Notes under the pieces: model-generated
Seen by the model: only the letters and a program-made list of their open reading frames with translations
The model's database searches: none
Told to the model about the DNA's origin: nothing
Shown here: piece by piece, positions 1 through 6,298 of the stretch
How the letters are laid out: every line of letters begins with the position of its first letter
How positions within the stretch are numbered: the stretch's first letter is position 1
Made by a program: the position numbers and the translations under genes
NCBI GenBank assembly: GCA_035628335.1
Contig: DASPKA010000102.1
Span: forward strand, 1 to 6,908
Length of the DNA stretch: 6,908 nucleotides
Origin: DASPKA01 sp035628335
GTDB lineage: Bacteria > Patescibacteriota > Doudnabacteria > UBA920
Reading direction: 5' to 3'

Positions 1-560
1 CAAATTTTGAAGCACAGAAAAAAGGTATTACACGGGAAGCAGTACTTAGTGAATACGAGCAAAAACTTGGACTTTCAGGCCAGCAAATGTTTGACTTGCA
101 ACATAGCTCAGTACTATCAGAATTCACACTATCAAAATTAAACAGTTCTTGGCTCGACTATACCGTTTACCACGTGTCCCGTAGTGCTGCGTTTATACTT
201 ACACCCGTTTTACCAGATTTTTTAAAGCGAATAGATCCAACGGCTATAGAAAACATAGAGCTTCCGCGCATTGAACCGATCATAAGTCTTGTATGGTTTC
301 TATTTGCCTCATACTTCATTTACAAAAATAAAAAATCACCCTACACATGGCTATGTGCCGGGTTAATACTATATTTTGCACTCCTTGTCGGCCCCGTGGT
401 TATCCCTAGATATAAACTACAAACAGAACCGTTTTTAATCCTGCTTGCAGCAGGAGGTCTCTATGCTGCTTGTAAGACTACGCTCTCGTTCTACAGTAAC
501 TCTAAGTTCCAATCTATGACTTCGTTCCTACCCTTGCAAAAAGCAAAACGGCAAGACTAA
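1..560 (+). CDS. C-terminal part of a multi-span membrane protein, probably a GT-C/GT39-like glycosyltransferase (5' end outside window)
   Basis: The frame is open from base 3 to a TAA at 558-560, about 185 residues, so the gene starts left of the window; the ATG at 87 is internal and has no ribosome site. Visible are an amphipathic charged stretch (residues 1-60), then three hydrophobic segments at about residues 92-108, 114-133 and 143-158, and a short basic tail. The loop between the last two spans reads IPRYKLQTEPF and is followed by LILLAAGGL. This resembles the RYRLP-x-PF-LLLLAA pattern near the C-terminus of many PMT/GT39 membrane glycosyltransferases, which move sugars from polyprenyl-phosphate carriers on the outer membrane face. 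The catalytic N-terminal loop is not in view, so the family call rests on topology and this one motif. It converges on the minus-strand gene at 631. Confidence 0.6.
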   Translation, partial: NFEAQKKGITREAVLSEYEQKLGLSGQQMFDLQHSSVLSEFTLSKLNSSWLDYTVYHVSRSAAFILTPVLPDFLKRIDPTAIENIELPRIEPIISLVWFLFASYFIYKNKKSPYTWLCAGLILYFALLVGPVVIPRYKLQTEPFLILLAAGGLYAACKTTLSFYSNSKFQSMTSFLPLQKAKRQD

Positions 561-567
561 CGATTTT

Positions 568-602
568 AAAAAAATCCCAGCTCTATCGTTAGACAGAGAG
601 GG
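568..602 (-). terminator. Rho-independent terminator of the GRDP-TPM operon
   Basis: Read on the minus strand, CCC and GGG (602-600 and 578-576) close an outer stem. After a small internal loop, CTCTGTC pairs with GATAGAG around a TAAC loop, with one G-T pair. An A then seven T (575-568) follow. It lies 29 bases past the TAA of the TPM gene. The plus strand has no T-run after the hairpin, so it does not serve the converging membrane-protein gene. Confidence 0.75.
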
Positions 603-630
603 AAAGCGCCATCTTCGTGAGTATTGTTGT

Positions 631-1428
631 TTAGCTGCATCCACCTCCTCCGCAGCCTCCGCCACCACCGCTTCCACAACCAGTTGAACCCCCACCGCAG
701 CCTGATCCACATCCGAAGTCACCAAGGACTCTAGAACCTGTCGCTCTTCCGAGGAGACGCAGAAACAAATAAAGCAACACCAGGACGACAATTACTATCA
801 GAGTTATTCCCCACCAGGTAAGATACCAGGGGGTAGGTTCCGGGCCAGTCTGGAATTGCGCAGCTATCACTGGAGGTGGATTTAGGATCTGATTTCCAGG
901 GTTCTTTTCCTGCCACTGGAGAATCCTCCCAAACAACACGTCAAGTGTCGTGTTTAGTCCAGCGTACGTGTTGGAGACACCATCCGGAACTAAATACTGG
1001 TGCTTGATTTGCTTTACCTCTTCATCGGGTAGAATCTGGGTTGTACCCCATCCAGTCATTATTCTCGAAAAGTCCTTAGGCTCAGGTTTGCCAGAGCCGA
1101 CAGCTTTGGTGATAACCACAAGCAGACCATTTCTCTTTACAGAGTCTCCGAGTTTCCATGTGGTATAGACCAACTGTGAGTACTCAGACGCCGTTGGAAA
1201 TGGAGCCACAGACTTTACGGTCAAAATTCTGATCTGCATACCGGATCTGGTCTCAAAGCTTTCGACCTTTTGATTAAGGTCACCTTCTTCCGAATCCGAG
1301 AGCATTTCAGCATTGTCCAAGACCGGTCGCTCAGGGAACCCAGGAACATCAGGGTTATTACCTTCACTAGTGCAACTTGCTGCAAAGGAAACCGAACAAA
1401 TAAGTACTACAACGAGTAATTTTCTCAT
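631..1428 (-). CDS. TPM-domain (YgcG/Psb32-like) membrane lipoprotein with Gly/Cys-rich C-terminal tail
   Basis: 265 residues. The start ATG (1428-1426) follows AGGAGG at 1441-1436 with a 7-base gap. Residues 1-18 form a signal peptide ending AAS-Cys19, an acceptable though non-canonical lipobox (Ala at -3). Residues about 35-165 match the TPM fold: VLDNAEMLSDSEE near the start, a SGMQIRILTV strand, KRNGLLVVI, and GWGTTQILPDEE. One membrane span lies at about 206-226. The last 30 residues are almost only Gly and Ser with Cys at 240, 244, 251, 259 and 264. YgcG-type proteins usually end in a Gly/Ser tail; the Cys-spaced version resembles proteins of the 'near uncomplexed cysteine' (TIGR04222) kind, as I recall it. 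TPM proteins act at membranes, some as phosphatases or in photosystem or respiratory-complex maintenance, but no activity can be assigned here. Second gene of an operon with the GRDP-like gene. Confidence 0.85.
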   Translation of the reverse strand: MRKLLVVVLICSVSFAASCTSEGNNPDVPGFPERPVLDNAEMLSDSEEGDLNQKVESFETRSGMQIRILTVKSVAPFPTASEYSQLVYTTWKLGDSVKRNGLLVVITKAVGSGKPEPKDFSRIMTGWGTTQILPDEEVKQIKHQYLVPDGVSNTYAGLNTTLDVLFGRILQWQEKNPGNQILNPPPVIAAQFQTGPEPTPWYLTWWGITLIVIVVLVLLYLFLRLLGRATGSRVLGDFGCGSGCGGGSTGCGSGGGGGCGGGGCS

Positions 1429-1957
1429 GCAATTTCCTCCTCTTTTCTGACATATTGATTACAGAGTAAGCGATTAACGCTAGAACGGGAAAACGGTTCC
1501 AGTCTAGCGACACACTATGGTTTTTAACTCTTGTGTAAACCTGTCTGAACCTAAGTCCAGGTTCAGGCCAGAGCTCTGATGATGGAGCTTCGCCAAATAC
1601 TCTTTCGTACTCCCTTAGAGTTTGTTCATACATTGCATAATGTTTTACAAACTCTTCATTTCCACCACGGCTCGGATGATGATGCAAATCGAACCCAAGG
1701 ATCTGCTTGCACCACACATTGAAATACTTCTCGGAGTCCAGTAGGTGTGTGTGCCACACCTGGTCTACCTCATCGGACGGACAAACCGGAAACGATGAGA
1801 TAGCTGCCATATAAACAAATCTTCGATATTCAAAGATTGCTCTTAAGGCAAACTCCTGTGTCCAGCCATTTTCATGTGCCAACCGATGGTGAAACTGATA
1901 GTGCGAGCTTTGGTCGAACTCATACTGTTGAATTCTGAACCACAATTTTTCGTCCAT
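1367..1957 (-). CDS. GRDP-like (glycine-rich domain-containing protein-like, DUF1399-type) soluble protein
   Basis: 196 residues from the ATG at 1957-1955, which has GGGAGGG just upstream (1967-1961). An in-frame ATG at 1969 with AGGAGG ten bases upstream is the alternative, adding four residues. The sequence fits the bacterial GRDP-like family throughout: LWFRIQQYEFD at residues 5-15, then HRLAHENGW, then SDEVDQVWHTHLLD at 61-74, LHHHPSRGG at 91-99, and YEQTLREYERVFG followed by ELWP at about 110-131. The His-rich WHTHL and LHHHP motifs could bind metal, but no reaction is established. No signal peptide or clear membrane span is seen. The last 28 residues are basic and then hydrophobic, and are encoded over the start of the TPM gene. 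Members of this family are, as I recall, often found beside Gly/Cys-rich tail proteins, as here. The function is unknown. Confidence 0.82.
   Translation of the reverse strand: MDEKLWFRIQQYEFDQSSHYQFHHRLAHENGWTQEFALRAIFEYRRFVYMAAISSFPVCPSDEVDQVWHTHLLDSEKYFNVWCKQILGFDLHHHPSRGGNEEFVKHYAMYEQTLREYERVFGEAPSSELWPEPGLRFRQVYTRVKNHSVSLDWNRFPVLALIAYSVINMSEKRRKLHEKITRCSTYLFGFLCSKLH
1436..1441 (-). promoter_or_regulatory. Shine-Dalgarno site of the TPM gene, inside the upstream coding frame
   Basis: AGGAGG sits 7 bases before the ATG at 1428 and encodes part of the Glu-Lys-Arg-Arg-Lys stretch of the upstream protein. Ribosomes finishing the upstream gene pass over this site 62 bases before their own stop, so coupled translation is plausible. 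Confidence 0.8.
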
Positions 1958-1960
1958 AAG

Positions 1961-1985
1961 CCCTCCCATACTAGTTATACCTCCT
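1961..1985 (-). promoter_or_regulatory. Two tandem Shine-Dalgarno sites giving two possible starts for the GRDP-like gene
   Basis: AGGAGG at 1985-1980 lies ten bases before an in-frame ATG (1969). GGAGG at 1966-1962 lies four bases before a second in-frame ATG (1957). The predicted transcript start (about 1985) falls on the first site, which would put it at the very 5' end of the message. This favours 1957 but does not prove it. Confidence 0.5.
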
Positions 1986-1991
1986 ACCCTT

Positions 1992-2019
1992 ACTATATAT
2001 TTACCCCTCAAAACGTCAA
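1992..2019 (-). promoter_or_regulatory. Sigma70-type promoter of the GRDP-TPM operon
   Basis: On the minus strand, TTGACG (2019-2014) and TATAGT (1997-1992) are separated by 16 bases, close to the consensus in both boxes. It lies between the terminator of the upstream operon and the GRDP-like start, so the two genes below it should form an independent transcript. Confidence 0.65.
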
Positions 2020-2043
2020 GAAAAGACCTTCTTCAAGCCAACT

Positions 2044-2081
2044 AAAAATGCCCGCAAGGTTTGACCTTGAGCGGGCATTTT
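2044..2081 (-). terminator. Rho-independent terminator after the 129-residue membrane protein
   Basis: Inverted repeat AAAATGCCCGC (2045-2055) and GCGGGCATTTT (2071-2081), with an inner AAGGT/ACCTT stem and a three-base loop. On the minus strand the GC-rich stem is followed by ATTTTT. It starts six bases past the stop codon of the upstream gene. Confidence 0.85.
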
Positions 2082-2086
2082 CACGT

Positions 2087-2476
2087 TTACACCCTCACAA
2101 CCCTGAGCCAGTTGGTTGGGTTATACTGAGCTCCTCCGCCATTGTCGAGTGCCTGTGGAAGAGGTTCGCCCAAAAACTCAAACCTTACCTCCTCGCCGAG
2201 TTGTAGCTGTTTAACCAACTCCAGCTCCGGGTGGTACCGCGCAAATACAAGTTTTTCTGTATATTGTGACCCCAGCGGCATGCCAACCCGGTGGAACTCG
2301 CAGAGGAATAGTGACGATCCGCCGCGTGTAGCAACCAGGTACCATACGTACTTTGAGATCTCAAGCGCATCATTTTTCGGTTCTTCAGTAAGGCGCCTAT
2401 CCCAATACGCAGGTACAAGCAGCACAATCGCAAGTGCAATAACAGCAAAAACGAATATTATGACGTAGACCTCCAC
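2087..2476 (-). CDS. Unrecognised protein with a single N-terminal membrane anchor
   Basis: 129 residues, not recognised. It starts at a GTG (2476-2474) with AAGGAGG four bases upstream. An ATG overlapping this GTG is out of frame and reaches a stop after six codons, so GTG is the only sensible start. Residues 4-24 are a strongly hydrophobic span with no cleavage-type motif, so the protein is probably anchored with the rest on one side of the membrane. The remaining about 105 residues alternate charged and hydrophobic positions, suggesting a small beta-rich domain: YVWYLVATRGG, LFLCEFHRVG, KLVFARYHPE, VRFEFLGEPLP, and a closing WLRVVRV strand. Only one Cys is present. It is the second gene of a pair, 12 bases after the stop of the 162-residue gene, and is followed at once by a strong terminator. 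Confidence 0.75.
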   Translation of the reverse strand: MEVYVIIFVFAVIALAIVLLVPAYWDRRLTEEPKNDALEISKYVWYLVATRGGSSLFLCEFHRVGMPLGSQYTEKLVFARYHPELELVKQLQLGEEVRFEFLGEPLPQALDNGGGAQYNPTNWLRVVRV

Positions 2477-2480
2477 ATAA

Positions 2481-2487
2481 CCTCCTT
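2481..2487 (-). promoter_or_regulatory. Shine-Dalgarno site deciding a GTG start
   Basis: AAGGAGG ends four bases before the GTG at 2476. It lies in the 12-base gap after the TGA (2491-2489) of the upstream gene, so a terminating ribosome could reinitiate here. Confidence 0.75.
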
Positions 2488-2488
2488 T

Positions 2489-2977
2489 TCATCCACGATC
2501 ATAAAAACTATATGCGTAAGAATTGACCCGAAAGCAGAATAGCGATCCCTCTTCGAGGATTTCAAATCGTTCTCTAGCTTCCTGACGAGTGAGCTTATTA
2601 AGTTTCGAATCAATTCTTACTTCGATCGCGGCACGTAGCCGCAACTTGAGTTGCTCAGTCTGAGCATAGTTTTTCAAAAGTGTTACTGTGCCTCGGGCGC
2701 GCATTTGGCAGACAGTGATTTGATTGTAAGCCCCGAAGAGGAACAACTCTTCAGTCTCTTCCCTAAGAGCACTTGCAAGTTCAGGGTCAGTAACGAAGAA
2801 CAGGAGCTGATCAGGCGCACTCTCCTCCCTGCCGAGTTGGAACTCTGCACAGTCTCTGAGTGCATGGTTCTCCCAAGGCTGAACGAAAAAATTTGGTTCA
2901 TTCTTGGGCTTGAAAATCAGATTCACAATGCTTGGAAGGTATATTCTGCCTTCCTCGGCACTAAGTTCTGTGTACAT
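2489..2977 (-). CDS. Unrecognised soluble protein of 162 residues
   Basis: The start ATG at 2977-2975 has GGAGG at 2989-2985 with a seven-base gap. The frame is open 20 codons further upstream, but that part crosses the ribosome site and the promoter region. The stop is TGA. There is no signal peptide or membrane span. The N-terminal part (residues 1-60) has Tyr/Phe/Pro-rich strands such as RIYLPSIVNLIF and NFFVQPWENH. The middle has an acidic helix (DPELASALREETEELF). The C-terminal third is a charged helical stretch (LKLRLRAAIEVRIDSKLNKLTRQEARERFEI split by short turns) closing with an aromatic strand, FRVNSYAYSFYDRG. I recognise no family. First gene of an operon with the membrane-anchored 129-residue protein; a soluble partner and a membrane partner acting together would fit, but this is inference from the pairing. 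Confidence 0.75.
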   Translation of the reverse strand: MYTELSAEEGRIYLPSIVNLIFKPKNEPNFFVQPWENHALRDCAEFQLGREESAPDQLLFFVTDPELASALREETEELFLFGAYNQITVCQMRARGTVTLLKNYAQTEQLKLRLRAAIEVRIDSKLNKLTRQEARERFEILEEGSLFCFRVNSYAYSFYDRG

Positions 2978-3016
2978 CAATTTTCCTCCATAACTTATTG
3001 GCAATACTAATCGTAA

Positions 3017-3025
3017 AGTATAGCA
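3017..3025 (-). promoter_or_regulatory. Extended -10 promoter for the 162/129-residue gene pair
   Basis: TGCTATACT on the minus strand is an extended -10 box (TGn plus TATACT at 3022-3017). No good -35 is seen 17 bases upstream, which is usual for extended -10 promoters. Transcription would begin near 3010, leaving about 33 bases before the first start codon. Confidence 0.5.
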
Positions 3026-3035
3026 TAAAACCCTC

Positions 3036-3063
3036 AAAAACTCTCATTATTCAAAATTATGAG
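3036..3063 (-). terminator. Possible weak terminator overlapping the 3' end of the large GHKL gene
   Basis: CTCAT (3063-3059) pairs with ATGAG (3047-3043), and after one A-A mismatch ATT pairs with AAT. Two bases later comes a run of five T (3040-3036). The stem is AT-rich and includes the stop codon, so read-through into the next pair is likely. Confidence 0.35.
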
Positions 3064-6000
3064 TCTTTGCAAAGTCTCCTAAAGATTTAAGCAGTATAAC
3101 AAAATCCTGCTCAAAATCTCTAAAACCTGTAACCTCATGGATTAGTTCATGGAGAATGATTCCACGCAAAAATTGTTGTGCATTTTCTGGAAGAAACAGC
3201 AGCTCGTTGAAATTCATACCATCACCTGTACTTTCTCCTAAAGCCACATACCTCGAAGACATGACTCTTATCTTCTCGCGCATAGGCTCACCACTCGCCC
3301 AGATACTAGCCAAAGCTTCTGCTTTTGTGAATTCCTCATGCAAATAGTAAACAACAACGCTGGCATCACCTTTCTGTTTTTCTTCCTCTAGCCAGAGGGT
3401 AACCATATGGGCCAGCTTGGTAATTTCTTTCTCTAAAAACTCCATATTCTCTTCCGGATGTTCTACCTCAAGCTCTGCAGTCTTGTAGGCCATCTCTTCT
3501 ACAGTTGGGAATATACGCGAAATATTCATGTACAGAGGGGAGCTTGCAATAAGAATTTGGCTTTTAAACCAACCATACATGAACATAGTATAGAGGTAGC
3601 GGTCACCCCTCACCGCTTCGGCCTTTAAAACTTCAGGGCTGTACAGGTATTTGCCGGGAAAACAATCTTGAAATATTTGTTTCCATAATTTGGGATACTG
3701 GGGCGATTCCACATCTAGGTTACGCCAAAACTCAATCCCCTCAGGAGTTATGTTGCCAGTGGGTCCAAATGAAGCCCTGATAATCTCTCGCATAAACACT
3801 ACGTCTGCACATTCGTTTATGGTTTGACTTAGTATTTCCCTAAAAATCTTCGGATCATAATTAGTTCTCTCTCTATTTACCCCTACGCGAGGCACGTTAA
3901 ACCCACCAATACCTTCTTCAACTTTTTGCAAGACCTTTAAGCCGTTTTCGTAAACACCCTTAAGGCCTGGAATAAACTCAACGAGCCCACTGGTATAAGT
4001 TTTTTGCCCGGCTTTTTTCAGCTCAGTCACAGAAAGGTCACTCATAGTCTGCGTATTAGTATCAGGTCTAACAGCGGCAATAAACTTTTGCCACTCGACA
4101 AACCCTTGACCTTCACTTTTATTGAAAAACATTTCAGTAGCAGATGAAAACGGCTGTGCGTGCGTCTTTTGAATGTTAAACCCAAGCATTTGCTTTTCCG
4201 TAGCTTTTATCTCACCCAAACCATGAGACTGTTGTTTGTCTGAAACTTTTGTAACCACAGTCGGACTAGCTTCCCAGTTCACCACCTGCCCATTTTCTAT
4301 ACACATAGAGCGGAAACGTAAATCAAGCCAGGACAACCTAAGCGCCGATGCTGAAAGCATTTTAATACCTTCACCAAACTGTCCCGGCTCAAGCGGGTGC
4401 GTTGCTTCAGACTCACCAAGTATATTTATAGTGTTTGGAGCATACCCTTTGCCATGATCTGAATACCTCAGTCCAATAATCTGATCATTAGGCCCGGTAT
4501 ACTCGCTCGCAGCTTGCCAGGTACGTGTGCCATTTACAGACACGTAGAACTCCATGCGCACTCCACCCTGCCGTGCATGGTTTTGATACACGTCCATATG
4601 AAAACGTTCTGGTGTCTCCCATATGTCACCACCAAAGTTTATTCCGACAGAAGTTTCAAGTTTATCTGGTATCTTAAGGACTTCAGCTAAACCAGTGCGT
4701 ACTTCTTGCCTGATATGATCAGTAAAAGGATTATCAAGATCATGTGAAATCCTTAGACCATTGCGAAATATAGCCTGCTCACTTGAAAATCTTTTATGTT
4801 CGTATTTCCACACCGAATCGTTAGACAGGAAATACAAAGCCTTGCCGACTGCTATCACTCCTTGTGGTCCAAAATCAACAGGTGAAACCAGCGCATCCCG
4901 AACTTTATACACAGGGGTTCCGTCAGGTAGTTTTTGTGATTCCACAGCTCGCTGAAGCGACATATATACATCATCACCTCGCTCCTCGCAGGTAATGATA
5001 GTATTGTTTTCTATAACGATCTGGTTTAAAAGCTTACGCTTAAGCAATGCAGCTTCCTGTTTGAGTTCGGAGGAATCTTTATGGGCAGTATATATGGCAA
5101 ATACCTCCTCTAGGAGTGCTCCGCTTAAGCTCCAGGAATCGAGAGTATGCATGCCAAGAGCTATTTCCCGCAGATCTTTCTCTCTTGAGAAATCTCTTGA
5201 CTTAAACACTTCCCCTCGCTCTCCATGCTTAGTAAACTCCCGCAAAAGCGGGACCTCACTGAGCTTCCCTAGTTCATCTAACCGGTGCTGCATGACCTCT
5301 TGTACAGTATATTGAGGTTGAGACGTCCTTAGAAATGCACCTAAAAACTCGTACAAAACTCTATTTTGTATAACCTCAGGTGAGCGGCCACGAACAAAAT
5401 CTGGATCTATGTAAACCGCAAATGCATCCTCATCTGATATTACAGAGACACCATAGTTGTCATCTTCATATACCGAGATATGAATAGGAGGAAGGTTAGG
5501 AAATAATCCAGCAATTTCCGGGGCTACCAAAAAATCGTTTATAGTAGTATATATTTCTGTCTCAAGATCTTCGTCTTCCAACGTTTCTAAAGACCAATAC
5601 TTCTGGTCATCTTCGTATCCAGTGTAAGAAACATTTACTATCTTACAGTATCCCTGCAATAGGTGTTCAACCGCTGGTACAGAATCGATTAACACAGGAG
5701 GAAAATTATGAACGATTTCATACCCCAATGCTTCCACACGTGTTATATCTGTAATATCGGTATCGTATTCCATAACTGCAAACTTTCCTCCTTTATATAA
5801 AGGAATCCGTTCTATGAGCTTTGTTTTAATGCTTTCTGCAAGCGCGGTGTTATCCTCAGGGTTACGCAAAAAGCGCTTTAGTATATCAGCCTCACGAGTA
5901 TTCTCCACATGAGTATCGAATTCAAAAAGCCGGTCAGGAAAAGATCTAAGCAAAACTGCATCCTGACACGAAAGCCAAAAACGCTCGACCTGTTCTTCCG

Positions 6001-6298
6001 CTTCAGTTATATCAACATGATGCCTGTCGCGTTCATCAAGTATATTTTTATCCCAAAAATTGTACGAAAAACAAAATTCACCGTACTGCCTAACAGCGAG
6101 GTCCTGTACATATATAGCCCCCTGCGCATAGTGGTTGAAGCCCCAACAATACTTCAGGAGAATATTTAAACTGAGCCCTTTCATCAGCCCGGATGGGTAA
6201 TTTACCTTCTGCGGTCGTGTTAAGAAAATATGCAATGAGTGACCGCTTGTCATCCTGCGAGGTCCGCTCTTTAGCATCCTTTTCAGGCTTAAAAACAA
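3047..6298 (-). CDS. Large GHKL ATPase / HExxH metallopeptidase-like protein, main part downstream of an apparent frameshift
   Basis: The open frame runs 6298-3047, but true coding in it probably begins at 6142. The upstream part is in another frame, and none of the starts (TTG 6298 or later ATGs) has a ribosome site. Joined numbering is from the window edge. Residues 257-300 continue the first ATPase copy (GAIYVQDL, then ERDR at 292-295). Residues about 440-525 form a first peptidase-like region with YEFLG (519-523) in place of HExxH. After a linker come the second GHKL site: DVYQN N-box (Asn776), DHGKGYAP (from 817) and GQFGEG (from 842). Then GVYENGL, NRER (1011-1014), a long helical region, and HELIH (1253-1257) with Gly1261 and Asp1264. 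The protein ends 22 residues later at TAA. GHKL domains bind ATP; HExxH sites bind zinc. I recall phage and plasmid proteins with a similar ATPase plus RDR-type region, but do not recognise this exact protein. No membrane span is evident, so it is probably cytoplasmic. Confidence 0.8.
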   Translation of the reverse strand: MFLSLKRMLKSGPRRMTSGHSLHIFLTRPQKVNYPSGLMKGLSLNILLKYCWGFNHYAQGAIYVQDLAVRQYGEFCFSYNFWDKNILDERDRHHVDITEAEEQVERFWLSCQDAVLLRSFPDRLFEFDTHVENTREADILKRFLRNPEDNTALAESIKTKLIERIPLYKGGKFAVMEYDTDITDITRVEALGYEIVHNFPPVLIDSVPAVEHLLQGYCKIVNVSYTGYEDDQKYWSLETLEDEDLETEIYTTINDFLVAPEIAGLFPNLPPIHISVYEDDNYGVSVISDEDAFAVYIDPDFVRGRSPEVIQNRVLYEFLGAFLRTSQPQYTVQEVMQHRLDELGKLSEVPLLREFTKHGERGEVFKSRDFSREKDLREIALGMHTLDSWSLSGALLEEVFAIYTAHKDSSELKQEAALLKRKLLNQIVIENNTIITCEERGDDVYMSLQRAVESQKLPDGTPVYKVRDALVSPVDFGPQGVIAVGKALYFLSNDSVWKYEHKRFSSEQAIFRNGLRISHDLDNPFTDHIRQEVRTGLAEVLKIPDKLETSVGINFGGDIWETPERFHMDVYQNHARQGGVRMEFYVSVNGTRTWQAASEYTGPNDQIIGLRYSDHGKGYAPNTINILGESEATHPLEPGQFGEGIKMLSASALRLSWLDLRFRSMCIENGQVVNWEASPTVVTKVSDKQQSHGLGEIKATEKQMLGFNIQKTHAQPFSSATEMFFNKSEGQGFVEWQKFIAAVRPDTNTQTMSDLSVTELKKAGQKTYTSGLVEFIPGLKGVYENGLKVLQKVEEGIGGFNVPRVGVNRERTNYDPKIFREILSQTINECADVVFMREIIRASFGPTGNITPEGIEFWRNLDVESPQYPKLWKQIFQDCFPGKYLYSPEVLKAEAVRGDRYLYTMFMYGWFKSQILIASSPLYMNISRIFPTVEEMAYKTAELEVEHPEENMEFLEKEITKLAHMVTLWLEEEKQKGDASVVVYYLHEEFTKAEALASIWASGEPMREKIRVMSSRYVALGESTGDGMNFNELLFLPENAQQFLRGIILHELIHEVTGFRDFEQDFVILLKSLGDFAKTHNFE
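3110..4605 (-). repeat. Protein-level repeat copy 2 of the GHKL/peptidase module (site residues intact)
   Basis: Landmarks in order: Asn776 in DVYQN (4582-4580), DHGKGYAP from 4459, GQFGEG from 4384, NRER from 3877, HELIH at 3151-3137. All expected ATP-site and zinc-site residues are present, unlike copy 1. Confidence 0.65.

Noticed and set aside
87..89. ATG at 87 as the true start of the left-edge membrane protein
   Set aside because: No ribosome site precedes it and the frame is open with sensible protein sequence to the window edge.
2045..2081. Inverted repeat as an operator or attachment site
   Set aside because: The GC-rich stem followed by T5, six bases after a stop codon, is fully explained as a terminator.
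1874..2206. Plus-strand open frame across the GRDP promoter and terminator region
   Set aside because: It runs through a terminator, a promoter and parts of two minus-strand genes and has no ribosome site.
2458..2478. Six-codon ATG frame overlapping the GTG start of the 129-residue gene as a regulatory upstream frame
   Set aside because: Its ATG is only two bases from the Shine-Dalgarno site, too close for efficient use; most likely chance.
2489..2491. TGA read as glycine (recoded genetic code)
   Set aside because: TGA ends the 162-residue gene just before the next ribosome site and is not seen inside any long frame.
6142..6298. Independent start of the large downstream frame at TTG 6298 or at the ATGs that follow
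   Set aside because: No ribosome site precedes any of them, the encoded residues show no similarity to copy 2, and the other frame carries the ATPase-like sequence over the same bases.
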